Source: Panthera uncia (taxonomy: Eukaryota; Chordata; Mammalia; Carnivora; Felidae). From it: DNA of 64,000 bases. The translations under genes were made by a program, and so were the position numbers. Location: the NCBI RefSeq assembly GCF_023721935.1, contig NW_026057588.1:10775846-10839845 (forward strand), in the 5' to 3' direction. The notes beneath the pieces are model-generated. The model ran no database searches, was not told the DNA's origin, and was given only the letters and a program-made list of their open reading frames with translations. Below are positions 21,018 to 33,229 of the stretch, piece after piece (the first letter of the stretch is position 1; each line of letters starts with the position of its first letter).

Positions 21018-24000
21018 GGTAGTGTTACTTCAGAACCATTTTGCCCCCCAAATGCTTCCTTGCTTGGCGAATTTCAGCAAGTGATCTCAGCCCCCTCTGA
21101 ACCTGTTTCCTTTCTGATAAAGTGGGTACCATTGGCTCCCTGTGAGAATTTATGTTTCCATTATGTATTTATGTGTGTGAACACTTTAAAAATGTTTGTC
21201 TCATCAGTGCGTCACTAACCTCCAGGGCCTGGCCCTAGTGGATACTTTCTGAACGCTTGTTGAGTCAACGAATGGATGTGAGGCTTCATCAAGGTCACAC
21301 ATGTAAAAATGCATCTCGCCAAGCCTGGCACATAACAAATGTTCTACACAGAGACGTGTAGCTGGTTCCCTCCTGGCCCCCATATCCAGGCTCCTTCTTT
21401 CTCATATTAAGAGATTTTAGTTGGGGGTGCCTGGGTGGCTCAGTTGGTTAAGCATCGGACTCTTTTGTTTGTTTATTTGCTTTTTGCATCTGTAAAAGGT
21501 ATTTATTCCGAGAATCTAAAATTTGGACAAAGAATATTGAACAGCATCGGACTCTTAATTTCAGCTCAGATCATGATCTCACGGGTTGTGAGTTCAGGCC
21601 CTACATTGGGCTCTGCACTGATGGTGCAGAGCCTGCTTGGGATTCTCTGTCTCCCTCTCTCTCTGCCCCTCTCCTGCTCTCTCTCTTTCAAAATAAAGAA
21701 ATAAACATAGAAAAGAGAGTAAGAGAGATTTTAGCTGGACATATGATCACCCAGAATAAAGACTACATTTCCCAGCGTCCCTTGCGGCCGGTGCACCATG
21801 TGACTAGATTCTGGCCAATGGGAAGTGAGGGGGAGTGACGGGTTCCCTTATAAGGCAGCTCACTGCCTTCTGTTTATCTTGCCCCCTGGCAGGAATGCCT
21901 GTTTTGAGACCAGGATGGCCGTATCTGGTTGTCCAGTATGTAGACGGTGATAGAGCGGGGAGCTATCATGGAACGGGAGGGAAGGGAAGGCTGAGTAATA
22001 AGGTAGCAGGAGCCTGGGCTCTGATGGCTTCACGGAGCATAGCTGTCATACCCGTGCTTTGTGGGAGACAGAAATAAGGCCTCCCTCCCATTTAAGTCAC
22101 AGTTATTTTGGGTCGCTCTGTTTCCCACGGCCATCACAGATGTTTCCCCCCCCCCCTTGGGCTCCCCAATTCTGGGACCCCCTCCTCCACCCACTTCTCA
22201 GGGCCCGTCACTCACTCATCATCCTCCTCTGCCCCCTGCAGCCTCTGCTCTTTCCGCTGCTGCCGGCAGATGAGGATGCCTGTGGCGGCCACAGCGGTGG
22301 CAATGATGGCAGCGATGATGCCCCCAATGATGCCACCCGTGGCCCCTGCGCCTGCTGTGTTGGGGGTCTCTGCAAGAAGAGGGACAGTGTAAGGGGATCC
22401 CCAGGAGAGGAAGCCACAGCTCCTTACTCCCAGGCACCCTCTTCCCTAAGTCATCGCCCACCTGCCCACCTCTTCTCCCAAAGGCAGAGGGCGTTCGTTC
22501 CTTTGCCTAGTCCTTACTCAGCATTTGTTGGGTCGCAGTGGTGAACAAAACATACAGGAGTCCCTGCTCCCGCGGGACACACGTCCTAGCTGGGCAGAGA
22601 GACCAACAGCACAGAAACAAATACAATAGCTCATCTGCCAAGCGGCAGTGAGTGATACGGGGTGAAAACATAGGGGAAGGTGACAAGGAAGTGACGGGGG
22701 GGGGGGGGCAGGGGTCGCCAGAGAGAGACTTAATAGGAGGTGACATTTGAGCAAAGACCTGAAGGAGCCGCAGGGGGTGAACCGTGAGGAAATGAGAGCA
22801 TTGCAGGCAGAGGAAACAGCCAGTGCAAAAGCCCTGAGGAGGAAGCCTCGTGTTCCTTTTGAGAAACAGCAAGGAGACCGTGCGGCCAGAAAAGAGGGGG
22901 AGACAGGGGAGATGAGGGAAGGGAGGTGATGGGGCAGCGCTAAGAGGCGCGGAACCTAGGGGATTCTGGAATCGGGATGGGAACCCTTCACTCATTACAG
23001 GGAACGGAGTCATCGAGTCATCGAGTCATCGGGGGCAGAGGATGTAGCTCCGCCAACCTAACAGGAAAGGGAATTGAGAGGAGCTGTGGCCCCCTGGGCT
23101 TCTCGATTGTAGCACTTCTCACCCCCTGATGTCACCTGTTTGCTTGCCAATTTCCACACTGCACTGTGAGCTCCAAGGGGCAGGCTCTGGCACACAGCTG
23201 GCGTTTGCCAGATGTAGGAGGAGGGGCCCGTGTGCCAGGTCGGCAAAACTCCCGCCCCTGCCTGCTGGCGCTAGCCTCCCATGTTGGGGAGGAGGGGGCG
23301 GGGACCAGAGTGGGTGACAGGACCGTAAACAACCAGAGGAAACCACGCACACGCAAGAGCCCCACCCTCTGTGAACCCCATTGCACAGATGCGGAGATCA
23401 AGTTGCCCGGAGGAATAATGGCTGGGTCCCCGGTTTCCACTACTTCCCGCACCCCAGCCTGGCATCCTCCGGAGGGCTTCAGGGCTTGGGGCTCGGGGGG
23501 ACAATTGTAATCACCGCTCGCTCAAGCCACACATAGCCATCCTAAGAGTGCTGGGATTCCTGGGTTTTTTTGTGTTTTTTTTGACTGCACGCCCAGGGGG
23601 AGGGGGCTGTCTGAGTCACCTCTGTGCCCCTGGCAGAATAAGTGGAAGTCAATACTGGTGGGAAATGAACTCCCCGAGCCCCACTTAGCTGCTCAGTGCC
23701 GGTTGTTCCTGGCACAGGCTTATTACACCCTGCCCCACGACAGCTGCGGGGGCCCACACAGCTCTACCTGTGTCTCAGAGGGATGGCCAGGGGCCACTGG
23801 GAGAGCAGAGGTGACTGGGGCAGGACCCTGTCCCCCCCACCCCCCTCATTCCCCAGCCTGGGTTTGGGGGCTTTTCTAGCTGGGGGTGGGGGGAGGGGAA
23901 AGAGGGATACAGACCTGCAGACCCTCCCCTGAATCACCGAAAAGCCCCTTGGGCCCAGGGCAAGGAAAGAGGAAGGAGGCTGAAAAAGGCCCGGGTGTCA

Positions 24001-27000
24001 TCGGTGTCAAGGTGGGGTTTTCCTGGTTCCTTAGTCCCCCAGCACCTGCCCAGGATCCTCAGGGCCCAGAGAACACAGCGGGCAGTGCTCTCCCTCCCAA
24101 GATCATCAACAACCTCAAGAAGGTCAGGTTTGAGCTTCGCGCCCCCCCCCCCCCCCCCCCCCGCCCCCCCAGCCAAGGAGTCCAGGTTCCCAGTCCTGTT
24201 CTGGGGAGCTCAGGGTTCTCACCAGTCTGGCTAATCCACCCGAAAGGCACCTGCAAGTCCTGGGACCGCCCCCCACCCCCACCCCCCCAGTCCAACCTTC
24301 CCAGCCTCTAAGCCCAGAACCCAGCAACCGGCTCCCCCGGTTATACTGGCCTCAGGGGTCTCAGGCATCCGGTGCGTCATTGATGGATCCAAAGAGTCAG
24401 AACACAGCCCCTCCCCCATCCCGCCCCCGGGACCTAGCAGTCCCTGTCCCACCCCCCAGGGAGGGGGTCTGATGTATTACAAGACACCCCCGCTGTTTTC
24501 CTCCAAGGCGTTTATTAACTCCTGAGTGTCGCGGGGCAGGGTGGGGCGGGTCAGAGCCAAAAACAAGTCTCTGGGGGTGGGGTGGGGGTGGGGGTTCCTC
24601 TCTGGGTCCCCACTACTGAGCTCCGCAGGGGCCTCTCCTTCCCCCCCGGGCAGCCCTGGCGACAGAAGTCCAGTGTGTGATTCCTGTCCCCTCCCAATCC
24701 CAGGGAAGTGGGAGGGAGCACTTGAGCTCCAGTGTCGTCCAGAAAAACGAGTCCAACCAGTCTGGAACCCTTGGCTGGGGCGGCTGTCTCTGTCTCTGTC
24801 TCTGTCTGTCTCAGGGTCACACGTAAATTGCCCGCCGGGAAATGAGGGAGCCGTCCAGCTGGGACTCCATGTCGTCCTCGAGAGACTTGGGTGGAGGCAA
24901 CATGAGACCTTCCTCTGCCTTCTCCTCCTCTTCCTCCTCGTCCTCCTCATCCTTGCCATCTGGCTTCAGGGGACCAGGGGCGGCTGGTGTCCAGAAGACA
25001 GGGCCCCCGTTCCCAAACACCTGAGTTTTTGGATCGTAGGATCCTCCTCCATTGTCGCCTCCTCCTCCTCCTCCTCCTCCTCCTCCAGGGCTCTTCCTCC
25101 TCCTCCTCACCCTCAGCAAGATGAAGGCCAAGGACCCCCCAGCCAGAAGCAGCAGCACCAGCAGTGTCCCCCCCACGGCCCCCCACACCACTGGACCCAC
25201 GTCTCGGGGCGAGGCCCGGGGTGTGTCTGAGGAGAGAGAAGGAGGGGCGAGAGACAGAAAGGGAGACAAGAGGTCAAGAGGACACATCTGGGGGACGGGG
25301 CACAGGACACGACAGGGACAGTGATGGGAAAATCCGGGATGTGATTCGGGGTGTGGGCAGAAGGTGGGGGAGGCGGAGGGAAGGGAGACCGCGCTAAGCG
25401 GTGGGCACCTTGGACAGAGTGGGGGCGGGGGGTGGCCAACGGGTGGCCAGATGTAGTTCCTTATACCTGCACAGGGTTTTTCAAAACTTAACACTTGCTG
25501 GGGGCGCCTGGGTGGCTCAGCCGGTTGAGTTTCCCGACTCTTGATTTCGCCCAGGTCGTGATCTCACAGTTCGTGGGTTCGAGCCCCACGTCAGGGCTTG
25601 GGGTTCTGTCTCTGCCTCTCTGCCCCTTCAGCAGCCCCCACCCTCTCAAAATAAATAAATAAACTGAAAAAAAAAATTAAACTCGCTAACATTTCAAAAC
25701 CAGACTATCTCACCACAAATCCCGATTTCTTTTAGGGAAAAAGAAAATCAAACTGATGGCGACACCAATCTCTCATCTGCCCCTGGTGATGGGCAGTGGC
25801 TGAGTGAAGGCTGGCTGCTCGTATCGGAACAGGGTTCCGCATCTGGCCAGCCGGTCACTTGCGAGGACCCTGTAGGTATCCGAGTTTGTGACCCGCTTGG
25901 GACAGGCCGTGGGGTCCTCACAAAGGCTCTGATGTTCGGGTCACAGAACCTTGGGTGGATCCAGCCATCAAGAGGCAGAGCTGGATTTGGGTTCGAGACT
26001 GTCACAGATTCCAGAGCTCTCTGGGCTGGACAGAAGGGGACGAGAAGGGTGAGGGTTCTCCTGATAGTTCCCTCCCCTTGGAAGTGGCTGGGGGGCACCT
26101 GGTCCGGGCGACATGGCCTGCCTCCTGTCTGGCCATGTGTGGAAAATGGAGCCATGAAGCCCCCTGTCCCCATCAGTGGCCCAGCAGCTGGGAGGGGAGG
26201 GGTCTGAGGGAGGTGGAGAAGGAAGCCAGGGAGTGCTAAGGGTGGGGGCGGGAGAGATGAGGGAGGGGACCCTGGGCCCCACATCAGGGAGAGACATTGA
26301 TGCAGCTGGAACCAGGAACCATTTTCTACACACCCCTTGCCCCACCCCTGCATGCCAGGCCTGATGGGGAGAAACCAGGGGGAGGGGGATCCACTTACAC
26401 CTGAGCCCCTCCTCCCCACACCCTGCACACAGGAGAGGCTGGGACCCACGCTCCTGAGGGCACCTGCTTCTCCGGGTGTCTCTTTTCAGAGTGGCATTTT
26501 CAAATAGAGCCATGACCCAGAGGGCTGTCACCTCACTTTAGTGACTCGCAAGGAACAGTAATAATAATAAAAAGCAGACCAGAAAAAGTGTGTCCGCAGT
26601 GTGAAGGGTCAAGCGGTATTTTGTGAAACAGTTTCTCTGGAATGTGTGTCTGTACCTGCACACGGGTTAGAGGCGTGGAACAGTTTTCTTGCTGCGGATG
26701 CTTATCAGTTAATGTCTGGGAACCTGCTTTAGCGCATGCTGGAATGTTTATCTGTGCTCCTGGAGGTGGTATTTTGGAGACGGCGGGCGTGTTCGTGAAG
26801 TCGGCGGGTCAAAAGTTCTCCAGTCGCCCTGAGGCGAGGTCTAGCCTGTGGCACGGCCTGTGGGCCCGCCCGTTTCTGTGTGTTTCAGGAGTTTTAGGGG
26901 GTGTCCGTGTTTTCGTGGTTGTGGATCCCTTGGACGACCCTCAGGCAGGACTGCACCTGTGCTTTGCGGGGCTCTACCCCTTGGGGGTGCCTACTGACGG

Positions 27001-27537
27001 AGGGCGGACGCCCAAGAGGGTGTGTACCTGGGGCACGGGTTCAGGGGATGTATTTCCAGTTGGGCATCTTGCTGGGTAGCAGGTGGAGCTGACCCTCCCT
27101 CCCCGGGGTGTGCCTTCGACGGCAGGGACTGGCCTCTCTGCTCGCCACCGTGTTCCCGACATCAAGGAGGCGGCTTGGCAAAGAGGAGCCCTCGACAAAT
27201 ATTTGTCAGATGACGATGTGTTGAAAGCAACGGGGTTTCTGGGGACTGTCTGAGGGCGTGCACCTCTGAGACCGTCTTTGAGTTTCTCCCTTAGCTCTGT
27301 GTGAGGGATGGTTTCCGCGTGTGGAAACTGTTGCCGTCCGCAGGGCTCTCCCCACTGCCGGCACGTCTGGGTCTCCCTCCAGGGGTGTGCGTTTGTGCGT
27401 GTGAGTGTCAGCCTTGCTGAGGGCAGGCCGCCTGTCTCTATGGGTGCGTTGGCCGTGACCGTGACCCGGACCACGCGTGTCGTATCTCCAGGGCGAGGGA
27501 ATTCCTGAGAGGGGTCTGTTTCCGTTTGTTTCTCTAG

Positions 27538-27578
<41 letters not shown>

Positions 27579-28655
27579 GTAAGATTATGTCTCAGGGCGC
27601 CTGGGTGGCTCAGTAGGTTAAAGTGGCCGACTTCGGCTCAGGTCATGATCTCATGGTTTGTGGGTTCGAGCCCCGCGTCGGGCTCTGTGCTGACAGCTCA
27701 GAGCCTGGAGCCTGCTTCCGATTCTGTGTCTCCCTCTCTCTCTGCCCTCCCCCGTTCATGCTCTGTCTCTCTCTGTCTCAAAAATAAATAAACGTTAAAA
27801 AAAAAAAAAAAAAGATGGGGCGCCTGGGTGGCTCAGTCGGTTAAGTGGCCAACTTCGGCTCAGGTCATGATCTCACAGACCGTGAGTTCGAGCCCCGCGT
27901 CGGGCTCTGTGCTGACAGCTCAGAGCCTGGAGCCTGTTTCAGATTCTGTGTCTCCCTCTTTCTGACCCTCCCTCGTTCATGCTCTGTCTCTCTCCGTCTC
28001 AAAAATAAATAAAGGTTAAAAAAATTAAAAAAAAAAAAGATTATGTCTTGGTAAGGGGATCTGTTTTTGTTTCTGGCCATGGCGCCTGTCTGCCTGTCTC
28101 TAGGTGTGGGTGTGCCTGTCCTCACGCCTCTGTGCCTTTGTCTGCAGTCCTGTTTCTGAGGGGGCCTCTCCTCCTCCCCACTATGCCCGGTGTTGTGTGT
28201 TTGCACAGGCGTGTTGTGTAGAGTGTCGAGCTGGGAGGGTGTTTCCTAGAATGTTTTTTTTTGTTTTTTCCTCCAGGTACACATGGCATCTCGGTGGCTC
28301 TGTTCGTTGTGCGGCCCTGTTCTCTTGGGGGGTGTGTCTGGGTGACGGTGAGCCTGAGAGTGTGGGTTGCGGTGGGTGAGTTTCTGTTTCGGTTACGATG
28401 CCATCTCGGACGGAGCACAGAGCCCGTCTCTGTAGATCTGGGCCCAGCGGGCTGCTGGCTCCGTTCTCAGCCCTGGGGTTCACATGTCTGGGTCTCGGGG
28501 CACGCCGCCTTGTAACAGTTCCTGCCTCCCGCTAGGTGGGTGGCTCCACAGCCGTGACCTCGACCCCGCCTCCGTCAGCCTGGGCCACAGGCCCGGCCTG
28601 GCTTCGTTCTTTTCCTCTCCTGTCTTAGGGCCCGTCCGGAGTTTGAGTTCAGTAT

Positions 28656-28691
<36 letters not shown>

Positions 28692-28966
28692 AGAGAACTT
28701 TTGACCCACAGACACATCAGCTGCCATTCCCAAAATACGCCCCCTAGAAACACAAATGTTCCAACACACACGAAAGCTGAGTTCCTGGGGCGCCTGGGTG
28801 GTTCAGGCGGTGGAGCGTCCGACTCTTGGTTTCAGCTCGGGTCATGATCTCCCGATTTGTGAGTTCGAGCCCTGCATCGGGCTCCCTGCGGTCAGCATAG
28901 AGCCTGCTTCAGATCCTCTGTCTCCCTCTCTCTCTGTCCCTCCCCCACTCGCTAGCTGGAGCGTGC

Positions 28967-29008
<42 letters not shown>

Positions 29009-32000
29009 GGGGCTCCTGGGTGGCTCAGACGGTTAGGCGTCCAACTTTGGCTCAGGTCATGATCTCACAGTCCGTGAGTTTGAGCCCCGCGTCAGGCTCT
29101 GTGCTGACAGCTCGGAGCCTGGAGCCTGCTTCGGATTCTGGGTCTCCCTCTCTCTGCTCCTCCCCCCGCTCACGCTCTGTCTGTCTCTTCCTCAAAAATA
29201 AACATTAAAAAAAAATAATAAATGAATGAAAATTAAAACAAACAAACAAACTGATTTCCTAATGTTACTTGACCGGCACTCCCTGTAAGAAATCAGTGTT
29301 TGAGTGTGTTTCTGTTTGCCTAGCTGTCTGACATGCGTCTCTCCAACTGGAGCCCAGGGCAATATCCCCGGGTCTCTTCCTGAAGACCCTTTCCGAGCCT
29401 CTAGTCTCGAGCAAGCCCCTAGCAGAGGCCTCATCCTCCCGATTCTCCTGCCAGTGCCTACTCTATTGTCCTGATCCAGATCCAACTGGGGGGGGGGGGG
29501 TGTGCGAGACAGAAAAGCCCCACTGCCCTCCTTTCTCATCGGCGAGGCGGGTCTGGATCCCTCCCCAGGCCGGCGGCACAGCCTCCCCGCAACGCGGCCC
29601 CGGAACCCAGGAAGGAGGAGCACTTGGGGGGTTGACCCGATCTTCGCCCGCCACCTCCAAGACCCGCTCACCTCGGACGAGGACCACCTGCTCAGCACGG
29701 CCCGTGCCCACGGCGTTGGTGACGGTGCAGATGAACGTGGTGTTGACGAGTTTGTCCACCGAGTGGATGATCAGCTGGGGGCCCTGGGCTACTGCGGAAG
29801 CGGGGAAGACGCCTGCGGTCCTGGAAGGCGTGAGGGGTCACCGGAGGGGAACATCAGGGCCCAAAGCGGGGCACAGGCCTGGTCCCTGATGACGCAGCCT
29901 TTAACACCCAAGCTCCAGGGACATAAAACTTAATACTTAAGACCCGACACTGCCAGCCATCTCCTGGAGGACTCATGGGTTCAGATCCCTGGTGCTGCTC
30001 CCTCAGACCCAGGAGTCCATCCCCCAGCCTCCTCCTCCCTCAGACCCAGGAATCCAGCCCCAGCCCCTCCTCCCTCAGACCCAGGAGTCTAGGCCCCCAG
30101 CCCCTCCTCCCTCAGACNNNNNNNNNNCAGGCCCCCAGCCCCTCCCCTTTCAGACCCAGGGACCCAGTCCCCCCAGCCCCTCCTCCCTCAGACACTGGAG
30201 TCCAGGCCCCAAGCCCTCAGATATAGGAGTCCAGACCCCAGCCCCCTCCTCCCTCAGACATAGGAGTCCAGACCCCCAGCCCCTCCTCCGTCAGACCCAG
30301 GAGTCTAGGCCCCCAGCTCCTCTTCCCTCAGTCCCAGGAATCTAGCCCCCAGCCCCCTCCTCCCTCAGACCCACGGGTCCAGCCCCCAGCCCCCTCCTCC
30401 CTCAGACCCACGGGCCCAGACCCACCCAGGACTCACGTGCTCCAGTCGTAGCCTGTGGGCTCTGGTTTGCTGCGGACATCACAGTTCAGGGTGGCCTCGC
30501 TGCGGCCGAGGTACCAGTTGTCATCATAGCCGGAAATGGAGACCTCAGGGGGGTCTGGAGGAAATGGGGGGGGGGGCTGGCTCAGAGACGGGCGGAGTCC
30601 CCAGAGAGCGGATAGGTGAGCAGATAGACGGGAATCCTAAAGAGATGAGGTGGGTTGGCAGGACGTGGACCCGTGGAAACTGGGGCAGGTCAGTTTGGGC
30701 TACGTCTGCTGAGGCCAGCGCACCTGCTGTCCCGGAATGCCACCTGGATCATTTCGAGGAAGGTATCATTCAATGGCGGCAGCGTCTGAGGGTGCCACAG
30801 AGATCGTGTTATTGCTGCCACGACGGGGCCCACAGGGGCCAGTGTGAATCATACGGGGGTGGGGGGGCCGGAGCTGGTATGGCGACCCCAGCAGGGGTAA
30901 GTTTAGATGGTGTGAATGGGGGTGGGGGGGGTATAGACAACGTTGGGTTGGTTGCTACAAACCCACAGTAGTCGATGCACACGGTAAAGCAAGTATCAAC
31001 CGGGGCCCCCTCGGGAGCCACAAAAGATATCGTTGGGGGGCCGGTGGGGGTTGGTAAACCGGCTTTTTGAAAAGGGGGTTGGATGGGCGTCTGGGTGGCT
31101 CAGTCGGTTAAGCGTCTGCCTTCGGCTCGGGTCACGATCTCACGGTCCGTGAGTTCGAGCCCCGCGTCGGGCTCTGGGCTGACGGCTCAGAGCCTGGAGC
31201 CTGTTTCCGATTCTGTGTCTCCCTCTCTCTCTGACCCTCCCCCGTTCATGCTCTGTCTCTCTCTGTCTCAAAAATAAATAAACGTTAAAAAAACAAAATT
31301 AAAAAAAAAAAAAAGAACAGGACTGATTTGCAGTGTTTGCCGATTTCCTTGGTGTGAATAGCCCTCAGCGATCAACATCAAGCTATCAGTGTGACCTCGC
31401 TGGATGTGGGACTGGGAAGAAATGTATACAACTGGCCCCTGCAAACCTTGCTTTACCACCGATGGGGGCGGCAAGGAGAGAGCCTAGAGAAGGCAGTAGA
31501 GACAACGAGGACCCAGGGTGTAGACGTTGCCCACGAGAGCCAGTATAGACAACCGGCAGGAAGGCAGGGCAGAATCTGGCCCGGGGTGGGCTAATGCAGC
31601 CAGCACTCGGCGGTAGTGTAGACAGTGCCCTAGAGAAGCCAGCGTAGACCACACGGGGGACGCGGTCACATCCTGAAACACTCACAGCGCACGGAGAGGG
31701 TAACAGGCAGCAAGATGGGCTCCTCAAAGCTCTCGTGCTCCACTTTGCAGGTGACCTTGACACCATCCACTCGACTCAGGGGCACCAAGGTGAAGCGGCT
31801 GGTGACGGTGACTGTGCCGGGCACAGGTCCGGACACCTGGCTCTCTCTGGCCTCCCCGTCCAGGGGCGAGAACCAGGAGATTCGGGCGGGTGGCCGGCCC
31901 CCCTCGGAGACACAGCGGGCCACGGGCACAGGTTCCAGGCTCAGGGTGACCTCCTGTGTTTCAGCGTGGTTCTGGGGCTGTGCTGGGGAGAGCAACAGAG

Positions 32001-32311
32001 GGGTGACGTCACTCCTCACCCGCAGTCACTCAACAAACACCTCAGCCTAAGTTAAGCCCCAACTGCCTGGGCTTATCCAATCCCAGTTCTGTTCAGCAGC
32101 TGCACGGCTTTCGGCCAGTCATTTCCCAGCTCCGGATCTCAGTTTCCTCTTCTGTAAAGTCGGGATAATAAACATTCCCACCCCAGGGGGCCTGGGTGGC
32201 TCAGTTGGTTGACTGTCCAATTCTGGACTTTGGTTCAGATCATGATCTCACAGTTTGTGGGATCGAGCCCCACACTGGGCTCTGGGCTGACAGTGCAGAG
32301 CCTGCTTGGGA

Positions 32312-32356
<45 letters not shown>

Positions 32357-33196
32357 CCCCCCCGCCCCTCTCCCGCTCTTTCTCTCAAAAATAAATAAAT
32401 AAACTTAAAATAAATGCCCAGGGCGCCTGGGTGGCTCAGTCAGTTAAGCGTCCAACTCTGGATTTCAGCTCAGGTCACGATCTCACAGTTCGTGAGTTCG
32501 AGCCCCACATCAGGCTCCATGCTGTCAGCACAGAGCCTGCTTGGGACTCTCTCTCTCTCACTCTGCCCCTCCCCTGTTCACTCTCTCTCCCAAAATAAAT
32601 AAACTTGGGGGTGCCTGGGTGGCTCAGTTGGTTAAGTGTCCGACTTCGGCTCAGGTCATGATCTCGCGGTTTGTGAGTTCAAGCCCCACGTTGGACTCTG
32701 TGCTGACAGTTTGGAGCCTGAAGCCTGCTTCGGATTCTGTGTCTCCCTCTCTCTGCCCCTCCTCTGCTCGTTCTCTCTCTCTCTCTCAAAGAATAAACAT
32801 TAACCACAACAACAAAGGGGCGCCTGGGTGGCTTGGTCGGTTAAGCGTCTGACTTCAGCTCAGGTCATGATCTCACGGTCCGTGAGTTTGAGCCCTGCGT
32901 CGGGCTCTGTGCTGACAGCTCAGAGCCTGCAGCCTGTTTCAGATTCTGTGTCTCCCTCTCTCTCTGCCCCTCCCCTGTTCATGCTCTGTCTCTCTCTGTC
33001 TCAAAAATAAATAAACGTTAAAAAAAATAAAAAAAAAAAAATACAAACAACAAAAACAACAAAATAAACTTCAAACAAAAATTAATTAAAAAAATGCCCA
33101 CCCCGTAGGATTGTCGTGCAGATTAAATAAATTTCTATGTATAGCACTCGCTGCACCGTGTGCCATGATAGAATTCTGTCTGGAAGAGGCTAAGTG

Positions 33197-33229
<33 letters not shown>

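Larger units (their letters stand above)
20042..22215 (-). other. NECTIN2: NECTIN2 intron 6
   Basis: Contains an L2 fragment (20530-20790), a MER5A-type element, an (AC)n tract, an interrupted SINE and, at about 21725-22130, a diverged interspersed repeat with ACTACATTTCCCAGCGTCCC. No exon seen. Confidence 0.75.
26640..28520 (+). repeat. Decayed GT-rich tandem repeat in NECTIN2 intron 5
   Basis: Variants of TCTCTAGGGGTGTGTG and TGTTTCTGTGTGT recur at 26885, 27370, 27530, 28095 and 28320. It includes a clean (GT)n and two inserted SINEs. No exon is supported. Confidence 0.5.

Noticed and set aside
23008..23034. Three copies of GAGTCATC in a row as a CRISPR-like or regulatory repeat
   Set aside because: A short simple duplication with no spacers. 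CRISPR arrays are not expected in a mammalian genome.
24526..25230. 234-codon plus-strand open frame
   Set aside because: Shadow of the NECTIN2 alternative terminal exon on the other strand. Its Ser runs are the complement of the Glu and Gly codons.
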